This document shows positions 9,889-19,153 of a stretch of DNA of 64,000 nucleotides, piece after piece (the stretch's first letter is position 1; every line of letters starts with the position of its first letter). This DNA comes from Proteobacteria bacterium UBA981. GTDB taxonomy: Bacteria; Pseudomonadota; Gammaproteobacteria; Ga0077536. The notes under the pieces were generated by a model. The model made no database searches, had not been told where the DNA came from, and saw only the letters and a program-made list of their open reading frames with translations. Made by a program: the position numbers and the translations under genes. The stretch spans positions 509,876-573,875 of the forward strand of contig DBBP01000008.1 in assembly GCA_002292285.1 (NCBI GenBank), given 5' to 3'.

Positions 9889-12800
9889 GTGCTAATAGAC
9901 GAACTGATCATCGCAGTGCGAGAGCTGCTCGAGCACGAGGGCCGCGTAGCGTATCGCATGCTGAAGCGCCGTTTCGAGCTCAACGACGACGATCTCGAAG
10001 ACATCAAAGCAGAGTTAATCGACGCCAAACGGATTGCCGCGGATGAAGATGGCAAAGTCATGGTCTGGCTTGGCGCACCTCAAGACGACAGTGCGGTGAC
10101 TCACTCGCGCGCGCCAGCGGCTGCAAATGTCGCCGATCGCAGACTCATTACGGTCATGTTTTGTGACATCGTTGGTTCGACCGAGTATTCGGCACGCTTC
10201 GATGCGGAGGAGCTGCGCGACATCGTGCGCGAGTACCAGCAAATCTGCTCGACGATCATCGCACGCTGCGACGGCCATGTAGCCCAGTATCTGGGTGATG
10301 GTTTACTGGTCTACTTTGGCTATCCAGCAGCACTCGAAGACGAAGCAGGTCGCTCGGTACAAGCGTCCCTGGAAATTCTCGCGGCCCTGCGCGACGCCGA
10401 ACACCTCAACACGAGATTGGGCGGCCCATTACGCGTGCGTATCGGCATCCATACGGGTTCGGTCGTCATCGGTGAGATGGGTGGTGCGGAACGCCATGAG
10501 ACCCTCGCGTTGGGCGAAACGCCGAACATTGCCGCCCGCGTGCAGTCAGCTGCAAGTCCGGATGAAATCCTCATCACCGCCACGACGCATCGGCTGGTCG
10601 ATGGTTTGTATGAATGCGAATTACACGGCTCGCACACCCTTAAAGGCGTCGCAAAGCCGGTTGATTTGTACAGTGTGCGTGGCGAAAGCGCCCCATTGAA
10701 CCGCTACGAAGTCGCCCTAAGCACCGGCAATCTGACCGATTTCGTCGGCCGTCAGGAGGAATTACAGCTCCTCGGTCGTCACTGGGCGCAAGCGCGTTCG
10801 GGTTATGGTCAGGTCGTGCTGCTCAGTGGCGAGGCCGGTATCGGCAAATCTCGTCTGGTGCAGGAATTCAAGAAAGAACTCGGGCCGGAAGCCCATCAAA
10901 TCACCCTGCGCTGCTCGCCCAACCACCAGGACAGCGCCTTTTATCCACTGGCGCAATTGCTCCGCCGCGTATTCGGGATCGAGAGCGATGATCCGGAAGC
11001 AGTCCGTATTAACAAGCTCGAAGAAGGATTGCGCGAACACAGCTTTACTAAACCACAAACCGCACCGCTGCTGGCGTCCCTGCTGGGGCTGGTGCATCCG
11101 CAGGCCGAGATCCTTGAAGGCCTCGAACCGCAGGCCCGCACGGCGGAAATGTTCGAAGCGCTGGTCGAGTGGTTCAGGGAGCAAAGTGCTGAACGGCCAC
11201 TGTACCTGGTCTGGGACGACGTGCACTGGATGGACCCGGCGACGGACGAGTTTCTCAGTACGTTAATCGAACGCATTCCGGCGACCCGCACGCTCGCGGT
11301 GCTCGCATTTCGCTCCGATTTCGTGCCGCCATGGAGCAAACGGACCTTCCTTGAGCTGCTGTCCGTTGGGCGACTACCGGAACGCGACGTCGATGCCATG
11401 ATTAGCCATCTTACCGAGCGAGAGAACATCCCCCTCGCCCTCGGACGGCACATTAAAAGTAAGACCGACGGGATACCGCTCTACGTTGAAGAACTGACCA
11501 AAGCTATCGTCGATGGCGGTTTGCTCGATGAACGAGAGAAATTCGAGCTATCGGACACTTTGCAAGGGATCAGCATCCCCGCAACATTGCAGGACTCACT
11601 CGAGGCCCGCATTGATAGCTGCCCGCACGGCAAACTTGCTGCCCAGTGGGGCGCAGTGATTGGTCGCGAATTCGGTTTACGGCTGTTAGGCCGGGTCATC
11701 AAAGACCGGGCGTTGTTATCCAGCGGCCTGAACGAATTACTCGACGCGGAGCTTATCTACCGCAGCGGTACCGCAGCCAATCCGACCTTCATCTTCAAAC
11801 ATGCACTCATTCGTGATACTGCGTACGAATCCCTGCTCAACAAACATCGACGCGTGTACCACGCCGATGTCGCTAACGCCCTGGAAGAACATTTTCCCGA
11901 GACGGTCAAACGCGAACCGGAGCTACTGGCGTTTCACTTTACCCAAGCTGCCAATCATGAGCGTGCCATCGAGCACCTGTTCATTGCCGGCAAGCGCGCC
12001 ATCGAGCGCTCGGCTGAGCAGGTTGCTCAGGCGCACTTCAGACAGGCCTTGCAGGCTATTCCGGCTATTCCGGAGGGAACCGAACGTACTGCGCTGGAAC
12101 TCAAACTGCTGCTCTTGCTTGGCCCCCTGCTGAGTGCTGCCCTGGGCAATGCCGCCGATGAGGTAGAGGCTTTGTATCAACGCGCCGTGAAACTGTGCCG
12201 CAGTCCCGAGCACAGTGGCTCGCGCTTTCCTGCCTACTTCGGTCTGCGCGCCTGCCACCTTGCAAAATCCGATCTGAAATCGGCACACGAGATTGGTGAG
12301 GCATTGTTTCGCGCTGCTGCCGCAACTTCCAATCAAGATATCCTGCTGGAAGCGCATGTTGCGCTCGCCGGATCGTATTTTTTTCGCGGCGATACGGCAG
12401 CGGTCGCCCACCATAGCGGGGCCGGGCTAAAGCCTATAAGCGCAAGAAGCATTCGCGCCATGCGCTGCTATATGGCATCGAGCCTGGCGTTGCTTGCCTG
12501 GTACGCAACGCGCTCACCAGTTGGATGCAAGGATTTCCTGAGCAGGCTGAACAGAGCATGAGCCAGGCGTTGATCAGCTGCGATGAAATTGGCCATTCAG
12601 TCTCCCGTGCGTTCGCCTATGGTCACGGGGCGACGTTGTCGGGCTGGTTGCGCAATTACGATGAAGCAGATGCCCGCGCCACCGTCGCGATCGCCGTTGC
12701 GCACCAATTTGGCATCGCGTTCGCTGACGGTTGGAGCCTCTTACAACGCGGTCATGCCCATGCCTGTCGTGGCCAGCACGAATCCGCACACGTCGATCTT

Positions 12801-13262
12801 GCCGCCGGACTGGAAGTGCTGGAGCAATCCGGGCAGGCAAACGGGTTGCGCTCGCAGTTGATGTACACGTGGTTCATGAGCATGACCGCCGAGGCCCACG
12901 GAGAACTTGGCGCCCCGGAGAAAGGACTGGCGTTGTTGCCCGAAGCGATTGCCCTGATAGAAAAGACTGGTGCACGTCATCCGGAACCGTCCTTGTACCG
13001 CGTGCGCGGCGATTTATTGCGCAGTATGGGCCTTGCCACAGAAGCGAGAGAATCTCTGGAGCACTCGCTTGAGCTGGCCAAGCAGCGCGGTGCTGTTGGC
13101 TTCGCTTTGCGGACAGCACTCAGTCTCGTTGAACTCGACATCGAACAGTCCGCGACGCGCGCCAACCAGGGCACACTAGAGAAACTCCGCACTGCCTTTA
13201 CCGAAGGCTCCCAAACGCATGATTTGCAACACGCCGATCGCCTGCTGGCCCGCATCGCCTGA
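9889..13262 (+). pseudogene. Class III nucleotidyl cyclase-AAA ATPase-TPR regulator, interrupted by a frameshift
   Basis: Starts at GTG 9889. Order of domains: N-terminal helical region (EGRVAYRMLKRRFELNDDDLEDIKAEL is split here only for description), cyclase homology domain about residues 85-265 with the metal-binding Asp93 in FCDIVGST and Asp137 in LGDG, then an ATPase domain with Walker A GEAGIGKS (314-321) and Walker B LYLVWDD (439-445), then TPR-like helices. The first frame closes at 12561. From about 12429 the homology continues one frame away (HALLYGIEPGVACL, then on to the stop at 13262), so a 1-base deletion near 12425-12435 splits one gene of about 1120 residues. It may be a real lesion or a sequence error; both halves look otherwise intact. 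Confidence 0.82.
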
Positions 13263-13319
13263 CCTACGGGAAACGCTGGCGACGGGCACACCAATGATTC
13301 CGACACGAGGAATATCACG

Positions 13320-14318
13320 ATGACAATAATCACTTATAGACTGCGTTCTACCGGACTCGCTTGGCTGTGCGTATGCCTGTGCACATGGATGTCGGTGGTG
13401 AACGCGAAGCAGTCTGCGCATCTCGCCGACGATGTCGATGTGACGATACTGTCTTCCAACCTCGCTAACGGCGCTACCGTCGGAGAGTGGGGCTTGTCTG
13501 TACTCGTTAAAGTCGACGGTCATTGTGTGCTGTTTGACGCCGGCCGCTACCCGGATACGGTAATCAGGAACACGGAGGTGCTTGATATCGACCTGAGTTG
13601 CGTCACTGATGTCGTACTGAGTCATTTCCACTTTGACCACACCACCGGCTTGCTCCCGCTGCTGTACCATTTACGCGAACAGAATCCGCAGGCGCTGCGC
13701 AGATTGCATGTTGCCGAGGGGTTTTTCCTGTCGCGGCGTATGCCTGCGCATTCTTTGGACGCAGAATCCAATCAAATGATCGCCATAAAGGCCAAACTTG
13801 AGGCGGCAGGCGTTGAGATTCTGGTCCACGCTAAGGCGACTGAAATCTTGCCAGCGGTCTGGGTCAGCGGCCCTGTACCGCGCGAATTTCCCGAAAAGAA
13901 CTATCCGAGTACGATTGAAGTATCGCTGGATCATCGGTGGGTGGAAGATCACGTCCCGGAAAGCCAGGCCTTGACCATTGCAACCGCTGCCGGGCACATC
14001 GTGATTTTGGGGTGCGGCCATTCCGGTGTCGTTAACGCATTAACGCATATCAATAACACCATCCATCAACGTCCCGTGCACGCACTGATGGGCGGCTTGC
14101 ATTTGTTTGCGGCCGACGACGAAACACTCGGCTGGACAGCAGACCGGTTGCGCGCGATTGGCGTGCAGCATTTGATGGCCGGACATTGCACCGGCATCGA
14201 ACCCCTGATTCGTTTGCGCACTGGCTTAAACCTCAACCGTCGGACTGCCGTCGTTGGCGCTGTCGGCTCACGTTTTGTCTATGGCGAAGGGATTAAGCCG
14301 ACCGTCATTGCAATGTAA
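13320..14318 (+). CDS. Secreted MBL-fold metallo-hydrolase
   Basis: 332 residues with a Sec signal peptide ending near residue 29 (VNAK), so it is periplasmic. The metal motif HFHFDH sits in VVLSHFHFDHTTG; later ligand regions are GHIVILGCGHSG and MGGLHLFAADD. This arrangement resembles the dihydropterin/beta-ribofuranosyl-aminobenzene phosphate synthase-like branch of the metallo-beta-lactamase superfamily, where GCGHSG is typical, but its substrate cannot be assigned. GAGGAA precedes the ATG at proper spacing. It lies 57 bases after the broken regulator. Confidence 0.8.
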   Translation: MTIITYRLRSTGLAWLCVCLCTWMSVVNAKQSAHLADDVDVTILSSNLANGATVGEWGLSVLVKVDGHCVLFDAGRYPDTVIRNTEVLDIDLSCVTDVVLSHFHFDHTTGLLPLLYHLREQNPQALRRLHVAEGFFLSRRMPAHSLDAESNQMIAIKAKLEAAGVEILVHAKATEILPAVWVSGPVPREFPEKNYPSTIEVSLDHRWVEDHVPESQALTIATAAGHIVILGCGHSGVVNALTHINNTIHQRPVHALMGGLHLFAADDETLGWTADRLRAIGVQHLMAGHCTGIEPLIRLRTGLNLNRRTAVVGAVGSRFVYGEGIKPTVIAM

Positions 14319-14324
14319 CTTAGT

Positions 14325-14347
14325 GCCGGGCCCGTCAGCTGCCCGGC
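14325..14347. other. Hairpin after the MBL-fold gene
   Basis: A 7-bp perfect stem, GCCGGGC with GCCCGGC, around a 9-base loop, directly after the stop at 14318. There is no U-run, so it is a possible weak or Rho-assisted end of transcript rather than a classical terminator. Confidence 0.4.
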
Positions 14348-14383
14348 GACCCCATCACGCAATCACAGGGAAACATACTCGAC

Positions 14384-15262
14384 ATGGAAATTGGATTATT
14401 TGGCATCAACATGGGGCCGCTCGCTGCGCCTGAAGCCTCGCTACAAGTTGCGCAAAGCGCGGAAGCGGCAGGGTTTGATTCTCTCTGGGCCGGCGAACAT
14501 GTCGTGCTGCCAGAACCACAACAACCACCGTCGCCACTGCCGGCGGAATACCCCATGGTGGACCCCAACATCAGCTTCGCATGGCTGGCCGGGCAAACCG
14601 AGCGCATCTGCTTTGGTACCGGCATTATCATCCTGCCACAGCGCAATCCGTTGGTGCTAGCGAAGGAGATGGCCAGCCTCGACGCTTTGTGTCGTGGGCG
14701 CTTGCTGTTTGGCGTCGGCATTGGTTACCTGAAAGCGGAGTTCGACGCACTCGGCATACCGTTTACTCGCAAGGCGGAACGAACGCTGGAATACATCGAA
14801 GCGATGCGCGCGATCTGGACGCAGGACAACCCTCAGTACAGCGGGGAATTTGTATCGTTTAGCGGCGTGAAGGCCTATCCGCGCCCGTTTAGGGATGGCG
14901 GCCCTCCTGTCGTGTTTGGTGGGCACGTGCCCGGGGCGTTCCAGCGGAGTGTGACCCATGCGCAGGGCTGGTACGGCTTTGGCCTCACGCCGGAAGCAAC
15001 TGCAGACTGTCTGAGCGGGCTCGCAACCGCCGCGTCCGAAGTCTCGCGACCGCCACAGTTGGGTAAGCTTGAAATCAGCGTCACCCCGTTTGGCAATATC
15101 GACTTGGACGCAGCTAAACGCTACGCCGACCTCGGCGTGGAGCGCCTGATTGTGTTGTTTCCAAGCGAGTCCGATAAAGAACTTTTTTCGAAATCGGTCA
15201 CCACCCAACAAATCGTCGACTACGTCCACAAGCTTGGCGACACAGTGGTTGGACGCGTCTGA
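14384..15262 (+). CDS. LLM-class flavin/F420-dependent oxidoreductase
   Basis: 292 residues. Opens with MEIGLFGINMGPLA and contains GFDSLWAGEHVV, a TERICFGTGIIILPQRNPLVLAKEMA-type strand-helix (shown in part) and LFGVGIGYL, all typical of the bacterial luciferase-like monooxygenase fold, TIGR03619-like branch. Members use FMN or F420; which one is not decidable here. AGGGAAA lies upstream of the ATG. It is followed on the same strand by an alpha/beta hydrolase and a cupin protein, so the three may form a small catabolic unit. Confidence 0.83.
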   Translation: MEIGLFGINMGPLAAPEASLQVAQSAEAAGFDSLWAGEHVVLPEPQQPPSPLPAEYPMVDPNISFAWLAGQTERICFGTGIIILPQRNPLVLAKEMASLDALCRGRLLFGVGIGYLKAEFDALGIPFTRKAERTLEYIEAMRAIWTQDNPQYSGEFVSFSGVKAYPRPFRDGGPPVVFGGHVPGAFQRSVTHAQGWYGFGLTPEATADCLSGLATAASEVSRPPQLGKLEISVTPFGNIDLDAAKRYADLGVERLIVLFPSESDKELFSKSVTTQQIVDYVHKLGDTVVGRV

Positions 15263-15414
15263 ACTGAGAACCATCCCGTCGTCGCCGGGGGCAACTATAC
15301 GGTTGTCCCTGGCGGACGGTTTCTTTGCGCTGCAAAAGCGGCGAATATAACTGGACCGACAGCGCGCTGCGCGTCTGTCCCTATGCAAGCAATCGAACAG
15401 AGGTCCATACCACT

Positions 15415-16212
15415 ATGCCCCATATCAATCGCGACGGCGTAAACGTGTTCTATGAAAGTTTTGGCGAAGGCTCACCGACGCTGGTATTCCTCCACCCCTG
15501 GAGCACCAATCACTACATCTGGGCTTTCCAGGTTCTCAATTTCTCGCAGAAACATCGCTGCCTGGTTGTCGACCATCGCGGTCACGGACAGTCAGACAAA
15601 CCCGCGGAAGGCTATGGCATCGATGAGATGGCCGCAGATGTGGTTGCGATACTCGATGACGCTGGCGTTGATCGCGCAGTTCTCGTCGGCAACTCCATCG
15701 GTGGCATGGTTGCTATGCAAACCAGTCTCGATACACCGGACCGGGTCATTGGCAATCTCATCCTAAGCAGCGGCACGAATGTCGGCGCCGACACGCCGCC
15801 GGAAGTTGCCGAAGCCATGCAGGCCGATTGGCGCGCTGTGTTCGGCGGTCTTATGGATGCCGGTATCTCCGCCAAATCAAAAGTCGAGCGGCCGGAAATT
15901 AAGGCCTATATGGATGGTTGCTTCCATACTGACAGTAATTTCAATGACGCCGTGTTCTGGGCCAGCGTGGCTGACCCGAAAGGCGTGTTCAACTGGAACA
16001 TTTCCGACCGTCTGAAAGACATCACCCAACCGACCATGATCATCGCGGGTGAAGAAGATGGCGCGACAACACCAGAGCAGAATAAGTTTCTTGCCGACAA
16101 TATTCCCGGCGCGAATCTGAAAATGTATAAGGACGTCGGCCATTTCTGCCAAATGGAAAAACCCACCGACTTCAACGCTGATCTGGCCGCCTTCATCGCC
16201 AAGGTTGCCTGA
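15415..16212 (+). CDS. Alpha/beta hydrolase
   Basis: 265 residues from the ATG at 15415 (MPHINRDGVNVFYESFG); the in-frame codons before it carry no family similarity. Fold markers are FLHPWS (oxyanion region), DHRGHGQSD, nucleophile elbow GNSIGG, the acid in IAGEEDGATT and the histidine in VGHFCQMEKP, so the Ser-Asp-His triad is complete. The family covers esterases, enol-lactonases and C-C hydrolases. The linkage to a luciferase-like enzyme upstream suggests hydrolysis of an ester or lactone made by flavin-dependent oxygenation, which is inference. Confidence 0.85.
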   Translation: MPHINRDGVNVFYESFGEGSPTLVFLHPWSTNHYIWAFQVLNFSQKHRCLVVDHRGHGQSDKPAEGYGIDEMAADVVAILDDAGVDRAVLVGNSIGGMVAMQTSLDTPDRVIGNLILSSGTNVGADTPPEVAEAMQADWRAVFGGLMDAGISAKSKVERPEIKAYMDGCFHTDSNFNDAVFWASVADPKGVFNWNISDRLKDITQPTMIIAGEEDGATTPEQNKFLADNIPGANLKMYKDVGHFCQMEKPTDFNADLAAFIAKVA

Positions 16213-16228
16213 ATCTGATGCCTGCTAG

Positions 16229-16255
16229 CCACCGGAGTCGTCCTGACTCCGGTGG
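16229..16255. other. Strong hairpin between hydrolase and cupin genes
   Basis: An 11-bp perfect stem (CCACCGGAGTC with GACTCCGGTGG) around a 5-base loop, in the 66-base gap between two plus-strand genes. No U-run follows, so it could be a partial terminator or an mRNA-stabilising processing site within the operon. Confidence 0.6.
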
Positions 16256-16278
16256 ACTGCTGAACAGGAAAGTCCCAC

Positions 16279-16896
16279 ATGCAAACTGGCCGCAGCGCCG
16301 ACGACTACGTCGAAGTTCACGATGAACCGGATCACCGCCATGCACTGAGCAACGAATTCGCGTGGGTCTACCAGGTCCGTCTCGCGCCCGGCGCCGATAC
16401 CTTGTGGCACCGGCACACCGAAGACACGATTTATTTCTCGCTGGCTGAAACGCGGGCCCGTGAACAATTTCCAGATCAGGACACCGTGGTGACGGACGTG
16501 CCGTGTGGTGCCCTGCTCTCGCGCCCGCATCGCAACGACCCACTCATCCATCAGGTCAACAACGTCGGGCAGGATACTTTTCACATGGTCGGGGCAGAAG
16601 CACTGGCGCAACCGCCAGTCCATCCTGCCAAGGTCCTCTCGGCTAGTGCGCATACGCTGGAACTTGAAACCGATCGTTTCCGTGCTTACCGGATTACCAG
16701 CGGCGAGGCGACCCATACGGTCACCTACGATCGATATGGGCTCATTGTGAGTCTGACAGTGGGCGTGCTGCAGATCCGAAGCGCCACCGCGTCCACGGCT
16801 GTGGCGCTCGAGCGCGGCACAGTATTATGGATTGAGCCGAGCTGCGAAGTTGCTTTTTCGCCTGGTGTTGGCGCATTTTTCGCTGAGTGGCGTTAG
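16279..16896 (+). CDS. Cupin-like protein of unknown function
   Basis: 205 residues. The segment APGADTLWHRHTEDTIYFSL matches a cupin motif-1 with its paired histidines and the following glutamate, and a second beta-rich half follows (THTVTYDRYGLIV, TVGVLQI). No signal peptide. AGGAAAG precedes the ATG. Cupins of this size bind a metal and act as small oxygenases, isomerases or sensors; none can be chosen. The gene is downstream of the luciferase-like and hydrolase genes in the same orientation. Confidence 0.6.
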   Translation: MQTGRSADDYVEVHDEPDHRHALSNEFAWVYQVRLAPGADTLWHRHTEDTIYFSLAETRAREQFPDQDTVVTDVPCGALLSRPHRNDPLIHQVNNVGQDTFHMVGAEALAQPPVHPAKVLSASAHTLELETDRFRAYRITSGEATHTVTYDRYGLIVSLTVGVLQIRSATASTAVALERGTVLWIEPSCEVAFSPGVGAFFAEWR

Positions 16897-16922
16897 TGGT
16901 TCAGCCCGCTGCTGAACGAACA

Positions 16923-16943
16923 TAAAAATCGCGCAAGCGCGAC
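16923..16943 (-). terminator. Rho-independent terminator of the Spy-like gene
   Basis: Read on the minus strand, a GC hairpin (TCGCGC/GCGCGA) lies immediately after the stop codon at 16944 and is followed by five U residues. Short stem but correct position and U-run. Confidence 0.65.
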
Positions 16944-17324
16944 TTACTTCACCGCTGAGCGACTCAGCACACCTTTGTCGTACTTCACTTTTTGCTCGTC
17001 AGTTAGGATTGCGCGCATTTCGACCAGGTGGGCATAACGCAGCCGTAGTATCTGCGTTTTCGCAGCCATGAGTTCGTCGATTTTCGCGTTGATATCGGCG
17101 AGATCCACACCCTCTTGCACCGTCAATTCATTCACAGCCTTTAGCGCGGCTGCTTCCTGTGTCTTGTATGGCGCTTGTGCTTCATGGAGAACGTGATGCA
17201 TGTGGCCGATTGCAGCTTTCTGCTCGGCGCCCGGATCCGCAATCTCAGCAGCAAGCAAAACCCAACTGCTTAGCAACATAATCAACAGTAAGAGAAACTG
17301 CGCCAGATGGTGGTGTACTTTCAT
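16944..17324 (-). CDS. Small periplasmic Spy/CpxP-like helical protein
   Basis: 126 residues from the ATG at 17324 with AGGG upstream; a TTG at 17330 is less likely. A hydrophobic signal peptide ends near VLLAAE. The mature part is helical and charged, and contains LTDEQKVKYDK near its end, resembling the LTxxQ motifs of the Spy/CpxP/CnrX periplasmic chaperone and metal-sensor group. A heavy-metal or envelope-stress role is inference. Its own terminator follows. It is the first of three small exported proteins encoded in a row on this strand. Confidence 0.6.
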   Translation of the reverse strand: MKVHHHLAQFLLLLIMLLSSWVLLAAEIADPGAEQKAAIGHMHHVLHEAQAPYKTQEAAALKAVNELTVQEGVDLADINAKIDELMAAKTQILRLRYAHLVEMRAILTDEQKVKYDKGVLSRSAVK

Positions 17325-17432
17325 GGTCAAACCCTGATTTGAAATGTCGCGGCTAAACTAACATGGACGCCCGGTACAGGCGCGAACGGCCTCGCGCTAT
17401 CTGCAGGCCGGCCACCGGAACGACATATCGGA

Positions 17433-17888
17433 CTACGGTGAGTCGCATACGTGCGCGCTGGTATCCGGCGCTTGCTGGGCTAATGTTGCCAGGGTCGGCA
17501 ATAGCCCTTTGAGCCCAACCGAACATTCGGCCAGCCGTTTCAGCGCCTTCGATTCACCGACACGTGCGGCGAATGCAGTGGCCGCTTCCTGGGCAGCATC
17601 GCGCTGACCAGCTGCGCACCACGCCTGAATTTGCGCCATGAGTGATTCGCTGTTACCCGTAATTGTGGCCAATTCGGCATTATCCAGATCGTGCAGGCAG
17701 CTCTGCATTTTTCCCGCCTGGTCGACAATCATGTTCATTTGGGCTTCGTTTGGCTGCCCCATATCCTTCAGTTGTTCCATGAGTTCGCGTAACTGTTCAG
17801 CATCGTAGTCGTTGGCGTGGACCATGCCACTACACATGGACAGCAGCACCACGGCAGCGAAAGCGGACAAAGTGAATGGTTTCAACAT
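17433..17888 (-). CDS. Small periplasmic protein of unknown function
   Basis: 151 residues from the ATG at 17888, chosen for the AGGGA site just upstream and because it begins the signal peptide (MLKPFTLSAFAAVVLL...VHAND). The mature chain is almost entirely helical with four cysteines (KMQSCL, QAWCAAG, LAECSVG, HVCDSP) that could form two disulphides in the periplasm. No family recognised. Confidence 0.7.
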   Translation of the reverse strand: MLKPFTLSAFAAVVLLSMCSGMVHANDYDAEQLRELMEQLKDMGQPNEAQMNMIVDQAGKMQSCLHDLDNAELATITGNSESLMAQIQAWCAAGQRDAAQEAATAFAARVGESKALKRLAECSVGLKGLLPTLATLAQQAPDTSAHVCDSP

Positions 17889-17944
17889 CGAATTTCCCTG
17901 GCGGCCTGCGGAGCGCATGTGCTCGGATTATGAGCTAAGGACCA

Positions 17945-17978
17945 GCTTGCAATCGTGACGCCGTTCACGACTGCAAGC
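17945..17978 (-). other. Long hairpin downstream of the glycine-zipper gene
   Basis: A 14-bp nearly perfect inverted repeat (GCTTGCAATCGTGA against TCACGACTGCAAGC, one non-Watson-Crick position) around a 6-base loop, 13 bases beyond the stop at 17992 on the minus strand. No U-run follows. Probably a transcript 3' end or stabiliser. Confidence 0.55.
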
Positions 17979-17991
17979 CGACTCGTGCGGT

Positions 17992-18483
17992 TTAGCGATA
18001 AGGGTTCGCGAGATGACCACCGATAGCGTAACCGGCTACCGCACCTGCCGCGGTTGCGGCAAGCTGCCCGGCGCCCTGGCCAATTTGCGAACCGATGTAA
18101 CCGCCCAAAGCGCCGCCGACGGCGTTACCCAAATTAGGCGAGCCTGCGTAACTGCGGCGCGGATAATAGGCGCGTGGCGCGTAGGTCTGACGTTGCACCA
18201 CGACCGGCGCCGGTCGGTAGTAAGAGCGGTGGCGGGGCTGAACGAAACCACTATGCACGTTCACCACCACATCGAATGAGCTACCGCGATGTCCTCGACG
18301 GTGTCTGCGATGCCCGTGGGCTCGGCGTGACGCGTGGCGATCATAACCGTGGCAGGAATGATGCTTGGCGCGATGGTGGTCGCGCTGATGCCCATAGTCG
18401 TGAGCACTAACGGTGGCAGTGCCGAAGGCCAGACACAGACCGGCCCCAACGCTAACGATAAGCTTACGGAAGGAATAGTTCAT
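17992..18483 (-). CDS. Histidine-rich periplasmic/outer-membrane glycine-zipper protein
   Basis: 163 residues with a signal peptide ending at VSAHD, a His/Arg-rich stretch at about 28-70 (HDYGHQRDHHRAKHHSCHGY), a Tyr/Pro/Arg-rich linker, and a C-terminal glycine zipper from about 115 (GNAVGGALGGYIGSQIGQG) of the SmtA/SlyB-like 2TM type. Such zippers insert in or pack against the outer membrane. The His cluster suggests metal binding, which is inference. AAGGAG precedes the ATG. Confidence 0.78.
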   Translation of the reverse strand: MNYSFRKLIVSVGAGLCLAFGTATVSAHDYGHQRDHHRAKHHSCHGYDRHASRRAHGHRRHRRGHRGSSFDVVVNVHSGFVQPRHRSYYRPAPVVVQRQTYAPRAYYPRRSYAGSPNLGNAVGGALGGYIGSQIGQGAGQLAATAAGAVAGYAIGGHLANPYR

Positions 18484-18617
18484 GGTGAGCTCCTTATCGC
18501 CACAACGGTGGCTGCTGGCGCATAAATGACGCGCCGTGAGTTTGTAGATTAGGTGGTGACGGGTGAATCGCTCCTGAACGGAAATGCATCTAATAAAAGA
18601 CAGCCGACAGTGTGCAT

Positions 18618-19133
18618 TCAGCGGTGTGCGTACAAACGCAGCAGATTGTCGATGTGATATGCGGGCAGCGTAATGATTCGCTCAGTGCCTTCGAAATGCA
18701 GGTATTGTCCAAAACCGTCAGGCGTGCGCCCACCGATGGCCAGAATCCACGAACGTTCTTCGGGCTGGAGGAATGCCAGTTCAATGCGCACGGATTTAGC
18801 ATCGATTCCGTAGTGTTTTGGCTGTATCGCAGCGAGCGAAAAATCGCGCTCGATGCGAGCAGTACTCAACATTCGCACACGGGCATCAATGAAGCTCGAT
18901 GAATCGGCATTGGAGGTTGCGCAACATGGCTGGCCACCGACATAAACCCACCCGCCTGCCATGCGCTCAATAAGCACCTTGGAATCTCCGCGTCTGAAAG
19001 TTATCGTCGTGAGCGTCTCGATGCCGTCCGGCAGCAAGAGCCGGTCGATGCGGTGACGTGCGACGCTTTCATGGCGACCGGCATCGCCGAACCAGACATA
19101 GCCGCCCAACACCAGTCCACCGGCAAACACCAT
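18618..19133 (-). CDS. DUF4340-type protein of a Gld-like ABC export operon
   Basis: 171 residues as called from ATG 19133, beginning inside a transmembrane segment (VFAGGLVLGGYVWFG). The hydrophobic stretch extends upstream in frame to a CTG that overlaps the stop of the previous gene, so the true start may be about 8 codons earlier with an unusual codon. The remainder is periplasmic beta/alpha sequence like DUF4340, found after GldG-like proteins in ABC operons. Last gene of a four-gene minus-strand operon. Function of the domain is not known. Confidence 0.7.
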   Translation of the reverse strand: MVFAGGLVLGGYVWFGDAGRHESVARHRIDRLLLPDGIETLTTITFRRGDSKVLIERMAGGWVYVGGQPCCATSNADSSSFIDARVRMLSTARIERDFSLAAIQPKHYGIDAKSVRIELAFLQPEERSWILAIGGRTPDGFGQYLHFEGTERIITLPAYHIDNLLRLYAHR

Positions 19134-19153
19134 TAACCATAACCCTGTGCGTA

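Noticed and set aside
12420..12440. Programmed -1 frameshift in the cyclase gene
   Set aside because: No X-XXY-YYZ heptamer or clear stimulatory structure; a simple deletion or sequence error is simpler.
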